From positions 1,716,501-1,780,500 of the forward strand of contig NZ_LR813084.1 in assembly GCF_903815225.1 (NCBI RefSeq): a DNA stretch of 64,000 nucleotides, given 5' to 3'. This document shows positions 9,818 through 18,571 of the stretch, piece by piece. The notes beneath the pieces were generated by a model, which worked only from the letters and a program-made list of their open reading frames with translations, searched no databases and was not told the DNA's origin. Each line of letters starts with the position of its first letter. Within the stretch, counting starts at the first letter, position 1. Both the position numbers and the translations under genes were made by a program. Origin of the DNA: Delftia tsuruhatensis. GTDB lineage: Bacteria > Pseudomonadota > Gammaproteobacteria > Burkholderiales > Burkholderiaceae_C.

Positions 9818-10276
9818 TCAGGCCAGCTCGGCGATGAGCTCGATCTCCACGCAGGAGCCCAACGGAATCTGGGCCACGCCGAAGGCGCTGCGGGCATGCG
9901 TGCCGGCATCGCCGAACACCTGGCCCAGCAGTTCGCTGCAGCCGTTGGCCACCAGGTGCTGCTCGGTGTAGTCACCCGTGGAATTGACCAGGCACATCAG
10001 CTTGACGATGCGGCGTACGCGGCTCAGGTCGCCGCCTGCGGCGTGCTGCAGCGTGCCCAGCAGGTCGATGGCGATAGCGCGCGCGGCCTGCTGGCCGTCG
10101 GCGGTCTGCAGGTCGCGGCCCAGTTGGCCCGCCCAGACCTTGCCGTCCTTGCGCGCGATATGGCCGCTCAGGAACACCAGATTGCCCGTCTGCACATAGG
10201 GCACGTAGGCGGCCGCCGGGATGGCAGGCGACGGCAGTTCGATGTTCAGGGCTTTCAGCTGTTCGTAAACGCTCAT
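9818..10276 (-). CDS. RidA/YjgF-family protein
   Basis: The 152-residue product belongs to the RidA (YER057c/UK114) superfamily, whose best known members hydrolyse reactive enamine/imine intermediates made by PLP enzymes. It has YVQTGNLVFLSGHIARKDG near the N-terminus and THARSAFGVAQIPLGSCVEIE near the C-terminus. The Arg of HARSAFG aligns with the imine-binding Arg105 of classic RidA. The length and the HxxRSAFG pattern point to the longer subgroup near 150 residues, whose function is less certain. The start MSVYEQLKALNIELP at 10276 gives the normal family N-terminus. It is convergent with the chemoreceptor gene. Confidence 0.88.
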   Translation of the reverse strand: MSVYEQLKALNIELPSPAIPAAAYVPYVQTGNLVFLSGHIARKDGKVWAGQLGRDLQTADGQQAARAIAIDLLGTLQHAAGGDLSRVRRIVKLMCLVNSTGDYTEQHLVANGCSELLGQVFGDAGTHARSAFGVAQIPLGSCVEIELIAELA

Positions 10277-10462
10277 CGGTGATTCCTTCGAAACAAGAAA
10301 AAATCCGGCGCCAGCGCCGGGGTGGCGGACAGTGTGACACAGCGCAGACGGCGCCGTGCCGGCAGGGGTGCGGTGGGCCGCACGCGGCGCGCCGGGGGGA
10401 GTCTGATTTTTGTCTGAATCTGCGCTGCCGCATGCAGGCCGTCGCCTGGCCACCCCTAGCAT

Positions 10463-13006
10463 GTGCGGATGCATGCCGCGTCACCAGGCGGGTCTGGCCG
10501 CCATCCTCACTCCTGGACGCCCCTGCTGCTCGGGTGTGTGGCGGGTGCGGCCTGGCAGGTCACGCAGCCACAGCTGTGGGCGCTCTGGAGCTACCTGGTC
10601 CTGCTGGCCCTGGGAGGGCTGAGCTGTGCCTGGGGACTGCGGATCGGCCGGGGCCGGGGCCGGGGCCGGGCTCAGGGCCTGGCCCCGCAGCTGTGGGGGG
10701 CGGCCTGCGCGGCTCTGCTGGTGGCCGGCCTTACCGGCTGGCGTGCACAGGAGTTTTCGGGCCGGGCGCTGGCGCAGCCGCTGGAGGGGCGCGATCTGCG
10801 CATCGTGGGTGTCGTGGCCTCGCTGCCCCAGCGCCAGGCCCAGGGGACGCGCTGGCGCATGGCGGTGGAACGCGCCAGTCTGGCAGGCAGCGAAGAAGGC
10901 CTGGCCCCTTTTCCCGTGTTGATCGAGCTGTCCTGGTATGCCACCGCAACCGGGGGCCGCAGGGCCGAGGCCTGGGCACAGCCTGCGGACCTGCGCCCAG
11001 GCCAGCGCTGGGAAATGACGGTACGACTCAAGCGTCCCCATGGCGCACGCAACCCGCACGGCTTCGACTATGAGCTGTGGCAATGGGAGCAGGGCGTGCA
11101 GGCCACGGGCCATGTTCGCGCACAGGCCTCGGCCCGCTTTCTGGGCGAGACCGCATCCTACGGCCTGCAGCGCTGGCGCCAGCAGATGCGCGACGCCATC
11201 GTCGGCCCGGACCCGCAGGCCGCGCCTGCCCCGCGATGGCCCGCTGCGGACCCCGGGCAACTGGAGCGCATGCGGGGCGTGGTGGCCGCCCTGGCCATGG
11301 GTGACCAGCAGGCCATCGCGCGTGACGACTGGACGCTGTTTCGCCACACGGGTGTGGCCCATCTGATGAGCATCTCCGGCCTGCACATCACCTTGTTCTC
11401 CTGGCTGGCGGCCCTGGCGGTGGGGCGCTTGTGGCGTTGCAGCGCCAGGGCCTGCCTCTGGTGCCCGGCGCCCCATGCGGCCCTGGTCGCCGGCGTGCTG
11501 CTGGCGGGTGGTTATGCCCTGTTCAGCGGCTGGGGGCTGCCGGCGCAGCGCACGGTCTGCATGCTGGCGGCGGTGGCCACATTGCGTGCAGCGGGCCTGC
11601 GCTGGCCCTGGCCCGCCGTGTGGTGCCTGGCACTGGCCGTGGTGGTGGTGATCGATCCCTGGGCCCTGTGGCAGGCCGGCTTCTGGCTGAGCTTCGTGGC
11701 CGTCGGTGTGTTGCTGGCCACCGATGCGCGAAGGCGCGACCGGCCGCGGCCTTCGCTGCCCGCGAGGGCCCTGGCATCGTGGGGTGAGCAATGGCGGATT
11801 TCGCTGGCGCTGGCGCCGCTGGGCCTGATGCTGTTCGGGCAGTTGTCGCTGGCGGGGCTGGCCGCCAACCTGCTGGCCATCCCCTGGGTCACTTTCGTCA
11901 TCACGCCGCTGGCCTTGCTGGGTGTGCTGTGGGCCCCGTTGTGGACCGCAGCGGCATGGGCGCTGGCCCCGCTGATGGCCTTTTTGCAATGGCTCCAGCA
12001 GTGGGACTGGGCCGTGCTGCAACTGCCCCAGCCCCCACTGTGGGCGGGGCTGGCCGCGCTGGCCGGTGGCCTGGCCCTGGTGGCACCGCTGCCGTCCGGC
12101 TGGCGGGCCTGGGGGCTGGCCATGTGCCTACCCGCCCTGTGGTGGCCGTCGCCGGCTCCCGCGCATGGCGAATTCGAGCTCCTGGCCGTGGACATAGGCC
12201 AGGGCCACGCGGTGCTGCTGCGTACGGCACGGCACAGCCTGCTCTACGACACAGGGCCGCCGTATGGTCCTGACAGCGATGCCGGCGGCCGGGTGCTGGT
12301 GCCACTGCTGCAGTCCCTGGGCCTGCGGCTGGATGCGCTGTGGCTCAGCCACCGCGACAGCGACCATACGGGAGGCGCCTTGTCCGTGCATGCCGCGCAG
12401 CCCCAGGCCGGAGTCTGGGGTTCCGATTCCGTGATCCTGGACGAGGCCTTGGCGGGCCTGGGGCCGGTGCACCGATGCCAGGCCGGGCAGCGCTGGGAGT
12501 GGGACGGTGTGCAACTGGAGGTCCTGCATCCGCCCGCAACGCGGGTGCCGCCCGCCCAGGAGGCGCTGGCTCGGGCCAATGCCGGCAGCTGCGTGCTGCT
12601 GGTGCGGTCGTCCTCCGGCGCGGCGGCCCTGCTGGCGGGCGATATCGAGGCAGCGCAGGAGCGCGTCCTCGCGCAGGCCGGGACGCTGCCGCCGGTGGAC
12701 TGGCTGCTGGTGCCGCACCACGGCAGCCGCACCTCGTCCAGCACGGCGCTGGTGCAGGCCCTGCTGCCGCGCTGGGCCGTGGTGCAGGCGGGCTATCGCA
12801 GCCGCTACGGACATCCTGTCCCCGAAGTGGTGCGGCGCTATGAGTCCGCGGGCTCCACGGTGGTGCAGTCGTCGCGCTGCGGCGCGGCGCATTGGCGTTC
12901 CGGGGCCCCGGCAGAGCTGGTCTGCGAGAGGGTGCGCGAACGCCGCTACTGGGACGTGCATGTGGCGGGCGAGCCTGCCTCCGGCACCCGGCCTGCCCCC
13001 CGATAG
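10463..13006 (+). CDS. comEC: ComEC/Rec2 family DNA-uptake channel
   Basis: This 847-residue protein has the ComEC domain order. An N-terminal membrane region with a DUF4131-type domain comes first, then the Competence domain with its helices (RDDWTLFRHTGVAHLMSISG near residues 290-310), then a C-terminal metallo-beta-lactamase-like domain (LAVDIGQGHAVLL, LSHRDSDHTGGAL, LVPHHGSRTSSS). It is expected to pass single-stranded DNA across the inner membrane during transformation. The frame opens with GTG at 10463; an ATG two codons later (10469) is an equally good start. A run of four GGCCGG-like units near 10645-10670 encodes a Gly-Arg repeat. No other competence genes are near. Confidence 0.9.
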   Translation: MRMHAASPGGSGRHPHSWTPLLLGCVAGAAWQVTQPQLWALWSYLVLLALGGLSCAWGLRIGRGRGRGRAQGLAPQLWGAACAALLVAGLTGWRAQEFSGRALAQPLEGRDLRIVGVVASLPQRQAQGTRWRMAVERASLAGSEEGLAPFPVLIELSWYATATGGRRAEAWAQPADLRPGQRWEMTVRLKRPHGARNPHGFDYELWQWEQGVQATGHVRAQASARFLGETASYGLQRWRQQMRDAIVGPDPQAAPAPRWPAADPGQLERMRGVVAALAMGDQQAIARDDWTLFRHTGVAHLMSISGLHITLFSWLAALAVGRLWRCSARACLWCPAPHAALVAGVLLAGGYALFSGWGLPAQRTVCMLAAVATLRAAGLRWPWPAVWCLALAVVVVIDPWALWQAGFWLSFVAVGVLLATDARRRDRPRPSLPARALASWGEQWRISLALAPLGLMLFGQLSLAGLAANLLAIPWVTFVITPLALLGVLWAPLWTAAAWALAPLMAFLQWLQQWDWAVLQLPQPPLWAGLAALAGGLALVAPLPSGWRAWGLAMCLPALWWPSPAPAHGEFELLAVDIGQGHAVLLRTARHSLLYDTGPPYGPDSDAGGRVLVPLLQSLGLRLDALWLSHRDSDHTGGALSVHAAQPQAGVWGSDSVILDEALAGLGPVHRCQAGQRWEWDGVQLEVLHPPATRVPPAQEALARANAGSCVLLVRSSSGAAALLAGDIEAAQERVLAQAGTLPPVDWLLVPHHGSRTSSSTALVQALLPRWAVVQAGYRSRYGHPVPEVVRRYESAGSTVVQSSRCGAAHWRSGAPAELVCERVRERRYWDVHVAGEPASGTRPAPR

Positions 13007-13134
13007 CCGACAAGGACACGCCTCCTTGGCAGTGCCTCCGTGCATTGAGGTTGCCTATCGCTACACTGGTGCGATACGAGGGCTGGCCCGTGGCTTGCTA
13101 TACCCCGTATACATGCAGCGACAGGAGGTGACGA

Positions 13135-14604
13135 ATGCATCCATTTGACGAGATGTACACGATGACGCCGTTCGACGGCAGCGATGTGCGCCTGCACTAC
13201 AAGGATTACGCCCAGTGGCTGGCCCGCCAGCCGGAGCAGGCGCTGCGCGCGCGCAGCGCCGAGGCGGAGATCATCTTCCGGCGCGTGGGCATCACTTTCG
13301 CCGTCTATGGCGACAAGGACGAGAGCGGTGCCGGCACCGAGCGCCTGATCCCCTTCGACCTGATACCGCGCGTCATCCCGGCCCATGAATGGGAGCGCAT
13401 GCAGGCCGGGCTGGTGCAGCGCGTGACGGCGCTCAACCGCTTCCTGCACGACGTCTACCATGGCCAGGAGATACTGCGCGCCGGCCTGCTGCCGCGCGAG
13501 CTGGTGCTCCATAACAGCCAGTACCGGCCCGAGATGCAGGGCCTGGCCGTGCAGGGCGGCATCTACGCCCACATCGCCGGCATCGACATCGTGCGCGCCG
13601 CCAATGCGCAGGGCGAGGGCGTGTACTACGTGCTGGAGGACAACCTGCGCGTGCCTTCGGGCGTGTCATACATGCTGGAGAACCGGCGCATGATGATGCG
13701 CCTGTTCCCCGACCTGTTCTCGCGCCATGCCGTGGAGCCCGTGGCCCACTACCCCGACATGCTGCTGGAGACCCTGCGCGCCAGCGCGCCGGCCGGAACG
13801 CCCGAGCCCACGGTGGTGGTGCTGACGCCGGGCATGTACAACAGCGCCTACTTCGAGCACGCCTTCCTCGCCCAGCAGATGGGGGTGGAGCTGGTCGAGG
13901 GCCAGGACCTGGTGGTGGACAAGGACGTGGTCTACATGCGCACCACGCGCGGCCTGCAGCGCGTGGACGTGATCTACCGCCGCGTGGACGACGACTTCCT
14001 CGACCCCGAAGTCTTTCGCCCCGGATCCACGCTGGGCTGCCCCGGCCTCATGCGCGCCTATCGGGCGGGCAATGTGAGCATCTGCAATGCCGCTGGCACG
14101 GGCGTCGCCGATGACAAATCGGTCTACCCCTACGTGCCCGAGATGATCCGCTTCTACCTGGGCGAGGAGCCCATCCTGCAGAACGTGCCCACCTGGCTGT
14201 GCCGCAAGCCGGACGACCTGCGCTACGTGCTCGACCATCTGGAGGAGCTGGTGGTCAAGGAGGTTCACGGCGCGGGTGGCTACGGCATGCTGATCGGGCC
14301 CGCGGCCTCGCGTGCCGAGATCGAGGACTTCCGCCGTGCCCTGATCGCCAACCCGGGCGGCTACATCGCCCAGCCCACGCTGGCGCTGTCCACCTGTCCC
14401 ACCCTGGTGGAGCAGGGCATCGCGCCACGGCACATCGACCTGCGGCCCTTCGTGCTCAGCGGCAACCAGGTGCGCATGGTCGCCGGCGGGCTCACCCGCG
14501 TGGCGCTCAAGGAAGGCTCGCTCGTGGTCAACTCTTCGCAGGGTGGTGGCACCAAGGACACCTGGGTGCTCGAAGCCGGCGCCGCAACCGAGGGAGGTCA
14601 TTGA
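13135..14604 (+). CDS. circularly permuted type 2 ATP-grasp protein
   Basis: The 489-residue protein matches the DUF404/DUF407 (CP_ATPgrasp_2) family. Typical segments are LIPFDLIPRVIPAHEWERM, FLHDVYHGQ, YYVLEDNLRVPSGVSYMLEN, and near the end HIDLRPFVL plus VNSSQGGGTKDTWVL. Family members are predicted to make amide bonds, perhaps peptide-like products, but the reaction is unknown. A very strong Shine-Dalgarno (AGGAGGTG, 13121-13128) precedes the ATG. It ends in TGA immediately before the ATG of the alpha-E gene, so the two are coupled. A transglutaminase-like gene that often completes this cluster elsewhere is not present downstream. Confidence 0.92.
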   Translation: MHPFDEMYTMTPFDGSDVRLHYKDYAQWLARQPEQALRARSAEAEIIFRRVGITFAVYGDKDESGAGTERLIPFDLIPRVIPAHEWERMQAGLVQRVTALNRFLHDVYHGQEILRAGLLPRELVLHNSQYRPEMQGLAVQGGIYAHIAGIDIVRAANAQGEGVYYVLEDNLRVPSGVSYMLENRRMMMRLFPDLFSRHAVEPVAHYPDMLLETLRASAPAGTPEPTVVVLTPGMYNSAYFEHAFLAQQMGVELVEGQDLVVDKDVVYMRTTRGLQRVDVIYRRVDDDFLDPEVFRPGSTLGCPGLMRAYRAGNVSICNAAGTGVADDKSVYPYVPEMIRFYLGEEPILQNVPTWLCRKPDDLRYVLDHLEELVVKEVHGAGGYGMLIGPAASRAEIEDFRRALIANPGGYIAQPTLALSTCPTLVEQGIAPRHIDLRPFVLSGNQVRMVAGGLTRVALKEGSLVVNSSQGGGTKDTWVLEAGAATEGGH

Positions 14605-15573
14605 ATGCTCAGCCGTACCGCCGACCATCTGTACTGGATGTCCCGCTACACCGAGCGTGCGGAAAACACCGCCCGCATGCTCAACGTCTCCTATGACACC
14701 TCCATGCTGCCCCAGGCGCCGCAGGCCGCGCGCAAGGCCTGGCAGGGCGTGCTGTCCATCAGCGAGCTGATTCCCGCCTATGCCCACCGCCATGGCGAGA
14801 TCCAGCGCGAGGCCGTGCTGCACTTCATGGTGCGTGACGAGAGCAACCCCTCGTCCATCGCCTCCTGCCTGCGCGCCGCGCGCGAGAATGCCCGCGCCGT
14901 GCGCGGCGCGCTGACCACCGAGGCCTGGGAGACCCAGAACCAGACCTGGCTGGAACTCAAGCGCCTGCTCGCCGAAGGCGACTGGGAGCGTGACCCCGGC
15001 CAGTTCTTCGAATGGGTCAAGCACCGCTCGCACCTGTCGCGCGGCGTGACGCTGGGCACCATGCTGCAGGACGAGGCCTTCCACTTCCTGCGCCTGGGCA
15101 CCTTCATCGAGCGGGCCGACAACACGGCTCGCCTGCTGGATGTGAAGTTTCATGCCCTCGAGCGCGACTACCACGGCAGCACGCGCAACGGCGCGCCATC
15201 CAAGGCGGCCACGCCGTTCGACTTCTACCATTGGAGCGCGCTGCTGCGCAGCGTCTCGGCCTTCGAGGTCTACCGCAAGGTCTACCGCGACGTGATCACA
15301 CCGGAGCGCGTGGCCGAGCTGCTGATGCTGCGCAGCGACATGCCTCGCTCGCTGCTGGCCAGCATGCTGGAGGTGGTGTCCAACCTGGAGAGCGTGGCCA
15401 ATGCCCAGTCGCGCGAGACGCAGCGCAAGGCCGGGCGCCTGCTGGCCGACCTGCGCTATGCGCGCATCGACGAGATCCTGGCCACGGGCCTGCACGCCTA
15501 TCTCACGCAGTTCCTGGACCGCGTGCACGACCTGGGCCAGGGCATCAGCCGGGATTTCCTGGTGCCGACCTGA
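14605..15573 (+). CDS. alpha-E domain-containing protein (DUF403)
   Basis: The 322-residue, mostly helical protein begins MLSRTADHLYWMSRYTERAE, the unmistakable start of the alpha-E (DUF403) family. A second family block, FIERADNTARLLDVKFHAL, lies near residue 170. The family is almost always encoded next to a circularly permuted ATP-grasp, as here with zero spacing, and is thought to work with it in a peptide-synthesis-like reaction that has not been characterised. No signal peptide or membrane segment is visible. A long perfect hairpin follows the gene. Confidence 0.92.
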   Translation: MLSRTADHLYWMSRYTERAENTARMLNVSYDTSMLPQAPQAARKAWQGVLSISELIPAYAHRHGEIQREAVLHFMVRDESNPSSIASCLRAARENARAVRGALTTEAWETQNQTWLELKRLLAEGDWERDPGQFFEWVKHRSHLSRGVTLGTMLQDEAFHFLRLGTFIERADNTARLLDVKFHALERDYHGSTRNGAPSKAATPFDFYHWSALLRSVSAFEVYRKVYRDVITPERVAELLMLRSDMPRSLLASMLEVVSNLESVANAQSRETQRKAGRLLADLRYARIDEILATGLHAYLTQFLDRVHDLGQGISRDFLVPT

Positions 15574-15591
15574 GGGCGCCGGCCGATGCCG

Positions 15592-15629
15592 CCATGAACA
15601 AGGCCGCCCTCGGGCGGCCTTGTTCATGG
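15592..15629. terminator. 18-bp perfect inverted repeat between convergent genes
   Basis: An 18-base arm (15592-15609) is repeated exactly inverted at 15612-15629 with only two unpaired bases between. It lies between the convergent alpha-E and allA genes. It looks like the GC-rich bidirectional terminators common in this group, but the usual A/T flanks are replaced by GAAC/GTTC, so there is no U-tract. Function as a terminator is an inference from position. Confidence 0.55.
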
Positions 15630-15646
15630 GAATGCGGCGGATCCGG

Positions 15647-16195
15647 TCAAAGCTCCAGCGCCACGCCCGAGCCATCGCCGATCGGCAGCACGTCGCAGTT
15701 GTCGCCAGGGCCGCCGCGATCGACGACGAGAAAGCGTGCAGGCGCATCCAGGGCGATCAGCGAGTGGTGCCAGACGCCGCGCCGGTAGTTCACACCCTGG
15801 CGTCCGTCGGTGACGAAGGCGCGCAGGTCTGCGGCCCGCACCTGTTCGCCGACCGGGGCGACCACCACGATGAAGGGCTGGGCGTCCAGCGGCATGAAGG
15901 CCTGGCTGCCCAGCGGATGGCGCTCCATGCTCGACAGCCGCAGGGGCAGGGCATAGGGCCGGGCATGGAACAGGTTGATCAGCGCATGGCCTTCGGCGCC
16001 GGTCTCCACGCGGGCCAGCGCGTGGAAGCGCTCGGTCATGCCATCGTTGATCAGCAGTGGTGTGTGGCCCGTGCTGTCGATCACGTCGCCGAATTCGGCA
16101 AAGGCCTCGGCGGTCAGGGGCAGGGCGCGCAGGCGCAGCACGGCCGGGGGGGTCTCTTGCAAGGTGGTCACGGAATCTGTGCCTTTTGTTTTCAT
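15647..16195 (-). CDS. allA: ureidoglycolate lyase
   Basis: The product of up to 182 residues matches AllA, which splits ureidoglycolate to glyoxylate and urea in purine/allantoin breakdown. Family segments include LTAEAFAEFGDVID, MERHPLGSQAFMPLD and GVNYRRGVWHHSLIALD, with the conserved cupin-fold histidines. The ATG at 16195 directly abuts a 15-bp operator-like palindrome and has no Shine-Dalgarno. A GTG at 16171, preceded by AAAAGG, gives 174 residues, nearer the family norm, and may be the true start. It is divergent from an MFS gene and probably shares control by the nearby GntR regulator. Confidence 0.88.
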   Translation of the reverse strand: MKTKGTDSVTTLQETPPAVLRLRALPLTAEAFAEFGDVIDSTGHTPLLINDGMTERFHALARVETGAEGHALINLFHARPYALPLRLSSMERHPLGSQAFMPLDAQPFIVVVAPVGEQVRAADLRAFVTDGRQGVNYRRGVWHHSLIALDAPARFLVVDRGGPGDNCDVLPIGDGSGVALEL

Positions 16196-16210
16196 ACTGG
16201 TAATACCAGT
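16196..16210. promoter_or_regulatory. GntR/FadR-type operator candidate, copy 1
   Basis: ACTGGTAATACCAGT is a palindrome apart from its central base and contains the TGGT-N3-ACCA core known for FadR-subfamily GntR regulators. It touches the first possible start codon of allA, so a bound repressor would block transcription or initiation there. The likely binder is the FCD-domain regulator encoded at 17789-18505. Confidence 0.7.
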
Positions 16211-16332
16211 TTGTGGGCGAACCGGACGTTTGTCAAACCCTTCTTCTTGTGGGAAGGATTGCTTCTTTGCCTGGGGTAAATGCGAGTATGCATGCCAACG
16301 ATAGGGGGATACCGTTCACGCTGTGATTTAAG

Positions 16333-16347
16333 ACCGGTAATACCAGT
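16333..16347. promoter_or_regulatory. GntR/FadR-type operator candidate, copy 2
   Basis: ACCGGTAATACCAGT matches copy 1 at 14 of 15 bases and lies 137 bases from it (start to start), about 30 bases upstream of the MFS start codon. Two matching sites, one beside each divergent gene, suggest joint control and possibly looping between them. Confidence 0.7.
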
Positions 16348-16378
16348 TGATTCCCACCTCTCAACCAAGGACTTCCTG

Positions 16379-17713
16379 ATGTCGTCTCTTTCCGCATCCG
16401 CCGAGGCCGCCGGCGCGGCACCGGCCCTGGCCAGCGAAACGCCGGCCGAGGCCGCCGTCTACCGCAAGGTGGCCTGGCGCCTGCTGCCCTTCATCATGGC
16501 CTGCTATGTCGCCGCCTACCTGGACCGGGTGAACGTAGGCTTCGCCAAGCTGCACATGCTGGCCGACCTGCAGTTCAGCGAGGCCATGTACGGCTTGGGG
16601 GCAGGCCTGTTCTTCATCGGCTACTTCTTCTTCGAGGTGCCCAGCAACATGCTGATGCACCGCATCGGGGCCAAGGCCACGATCTCGCGCATCATGATCA
16701 TGTGGAGTCTGATCTCGGCAGCCATGATGTTCGTGACCACGCCCACGCAGTTCTACGTGCTGCGCTTTCTGCTGGGCGCGGCCGAGGCGGGCTTCTACCC
16801 CGGCATGATCCTGTACATGACCTACTGGTTCCCGTCCTACCGGCGCGCCCGCATGGTGGCGCTGTTCATGTGCGCGATACCGGTCTCGGGCATCCTCGGC
16901 GGCCCGCTGTCGGGCGGCATCATGGATCTGATGCAGGGCGTGGCGGGCCTGCGCGGCTGGCAATGGCTGTTCCTGATCGAGGCCGTTCCCTCGCTGCTGC
17001 TGGGCCTGGCCGTGCTCTGGTACCTGGACAATGGCATCCGCAGCGCACGCTGGCTGACCGAGGCCGAAAAGACCTTGCTGGAGCGCAACATCGCCCGCGA
17101 GAACGCGAGCAAGAGCGACAGCCACATGACGCTGCGCGCGTTGTTCTCCGACCCGCGCATCCTCAAGATGGCCCTGATCTGCTTTTGCACCGTCATGGGC
17201 CAGTACGGCCTGACCTTCTGGCTGCCCTCGCTGATCCGCCAGTCGGGTGTGGAGGGCGCGTTCCACATCGGGCTGCTGACGGCCGTGCCGTTCACCGTGG
17301 CCGTGATCTCCATGAACCTGGTCAGCCGCAGCTCCGACCGCATGCGCGAGCGCCGCTGGCATCTGATCGTGCCGTTTTGCGTGGGTGCGGCGGGGCTGGT
17401 GCTGTCGGCCGTGTTCAGCGGCAATGTCTATCTTTCGCTGGCCGCGCTGGCGCTGGCCGCGGGCGGCAGCCTGGCGACATCGCCGCTGTTCTGGAGCCTG
17501 CCCACGGCCATCCTGTCGAGCGCGGGCGCGGCGGCGGGCATTGCGCTGATCAATTCCTTCGCCAATCTGGCGGGCTTCATCAGCCCCTACATGATCGGCC
17601 TGATCAAGGATGCGACCCAGAGCACCAATGCCGCCATGTTCGTGCTGGCGGGCGTGCTGCTGTTCGGCGCTTTCCTGACCTACACGGTGCCGGCCAGGCT
17701 GGTCAACAAGTAG
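16379..17713 (+). CDS. MFS transporter, anion:cation symporter (ACS) family
   Basis: The 444-residue carrier has the ACS (phthalate/tartrate/glucarate-like) pattern: AYLDRVNVGFAKLHM in helix 1, GYFFFEVPSNMLMHRIGAK in helix 2 and the following loop, GAAEAGFYPGMILYMTYWFP in helices 4-5, and about 12 helices in all. It should import an organic anion with protons. Its context with allA and a GntR regulator suggests allantoate, ureidoglycolate or a related intermediate, but this is inference. The ATG at 16379 follows AAGG at a suitable distance and gives a normal N-terminus; a longer upstream frame would read through the operator. Confidence 0.88.
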   Translation: MSSLSASAEAAGAAPALASETPAEAAVYRKVAWRLLPFIMACYVAAYLDRVNVGFAKLHMLADLQFSEAMYGLGAGLFFIGYFFFEVPSNMLMHRIGAKATISRIMIMWSLISAAMMFVTTPTQFYVLRFLLGAAEAGFYPGMILYMTYWFPSYRRARMVALFMCAIPVSGILGGPLSGGIMDLMQGVAGLRGWQWLFLIEAVPSLLLGLAVLWYLDNGIRSARWLTEAEKTLLERNIARENASKSDSHMTLRALFSDPRILKMALICFCTVMGQYGLTFWLPSLIRQSGVEGAFHIGLLTAVPFTVAVISMNLVSRSSDRMRERRWHLIVPFCVGAAGLVLSAVFSGNVYLSLAALALAAGGSLATSPLFWSLPTAILSSAGAAAGIALINSFANLAGFISPYMIGLIKDATQSTNAAMFVLAGVLLFGAFLTYTVPARLVNK

Positions 17714-17788
17714 CCAGGCAAGGGGCGAGCGGCCGCGCGCAGTCGCTAAGATCGGCGCAACGCCCCTGACCACGATCCCCGCCCACGC

Positions 17789-18505
17789 ATGGAACCCCGT
17801 ACCGCCCTCAGTCCCTCCGCCAGCACCGCCGTGGCCGGCAATGCCGCCCGCGTGATCCGCGGTTGGATAGACAGTGGCGTGTATCCCGTGGGCTCGCTGC
17901 TGCCTTCACAGCGCGATCTCTCGGAGCAGCTGGGCATCAGCCGGACCTCGCTGCGCGAGGCGCTGTCCACGCTGCAGGGGCTGGGCCTGGTCGTGGCCCG
18001 GCCCGGCAAGGGCATGTATGTCACCGAGGCCCCGGAAGCCCCGCCCGCCGGCGAGGCGTGGCGCTTCGCCGACTCGCATGCGCTCACCGATGTGTATCAG
18101 CTGCGCTATGCGCTGGAGGGCTTTGCGGCCCGTCTGGCGGCCCTGGTGGTGCAGCCCGAGGATGTGGCGGCGCTCGAGGCCAACCTGCAGACCATGCAGC
18201 AGAGCATCGAGCTGGCCGACTTCGCGCAGGCCAGCCGGCTGGACTTCGAGTTCCACCTGCTGATCGCCACCATCTCGGGCAACCATGCGATCGCCGACGT
18301 GCTGCGCGGCAGTGGCGAGGTCATGCAGGAAAGCCAGCGCCTGCCGTTCTACAAGCGTGGGGCGCGCCATGCCACCAGCGAAGAGCATGCCGCCATCATC
18401 GACGCCCTGTCCCAGGGCCGGCCCGAGCTGGCCCAGCAGGCCATGGCCACCCATATCGTGCAGGCCGCCCAGCGCGCGGGCGTGCACTTTCCCACGGGGT
18501 TCTGA
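17789..18505 (+). CDS. FadR-subfamily GntR transcriptional regulator (FCD domain)
   Basis: The 238-residue protein has an N-terminal GntR winged helix (residues about 18-80: VYPVGSLLPSQRDLSEQLG, SRTSLREALSTLQGLG, GKGMYV) and a C-terminal all-helical FCD domain. That domain has the metal/ligand residues typical of the group (LDFEFHLLIATISGNH, then HATSEEHAAIIDAL). Such proteins bind TGGT-N3-ACCA palindromes and release them on binding an organic acid. Two such palindromes lie in the allA/MFS intergenic region, so it most likely represses those genes. It lies 75 bases past the MFS gene on the same strand. Confidence 0.9.
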   Translation: MEPRTALSPSASTAVAGNAARVIRGWIDSGVYPVGSLLPSQRDLSEQLGISRTSLREALSTLQGLGLVVARPGKGMYVTEAPEAPPAGEAWRFADSHALTDVYQLRYALEGFAARLAALVVQPEDVAALEANLQTMQQSIELADFAQASRLDFEFHLLIATISGNHAIADVLRGSGEVMQESQRLPFYKRGARHATSEEHAAIIDALSQGRPELAQQAMATHIVQAAQRAGVHFPTGF

Positions 18506-18511
18506 CGAAAA

Positions 18512-18533
18512 AAACGGGCGCCCGGGCCCGTTT
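18512..18533. terminator. bidirectional terminator between gntR-type gene and bfr
   Basis: The arms AAACGGGC (18512-18519) and GCCCGTTT (18526-18533) form a stem flanked by an A-run on the left and a T/C-rich tract on the right. It lies between two convergent genes and can serve both. Confidence 0.7.
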
Positions 18534-18571
18534 CTCTTTCGCATGGGCGGCCAGCATGCCGCCTGGCTCCA

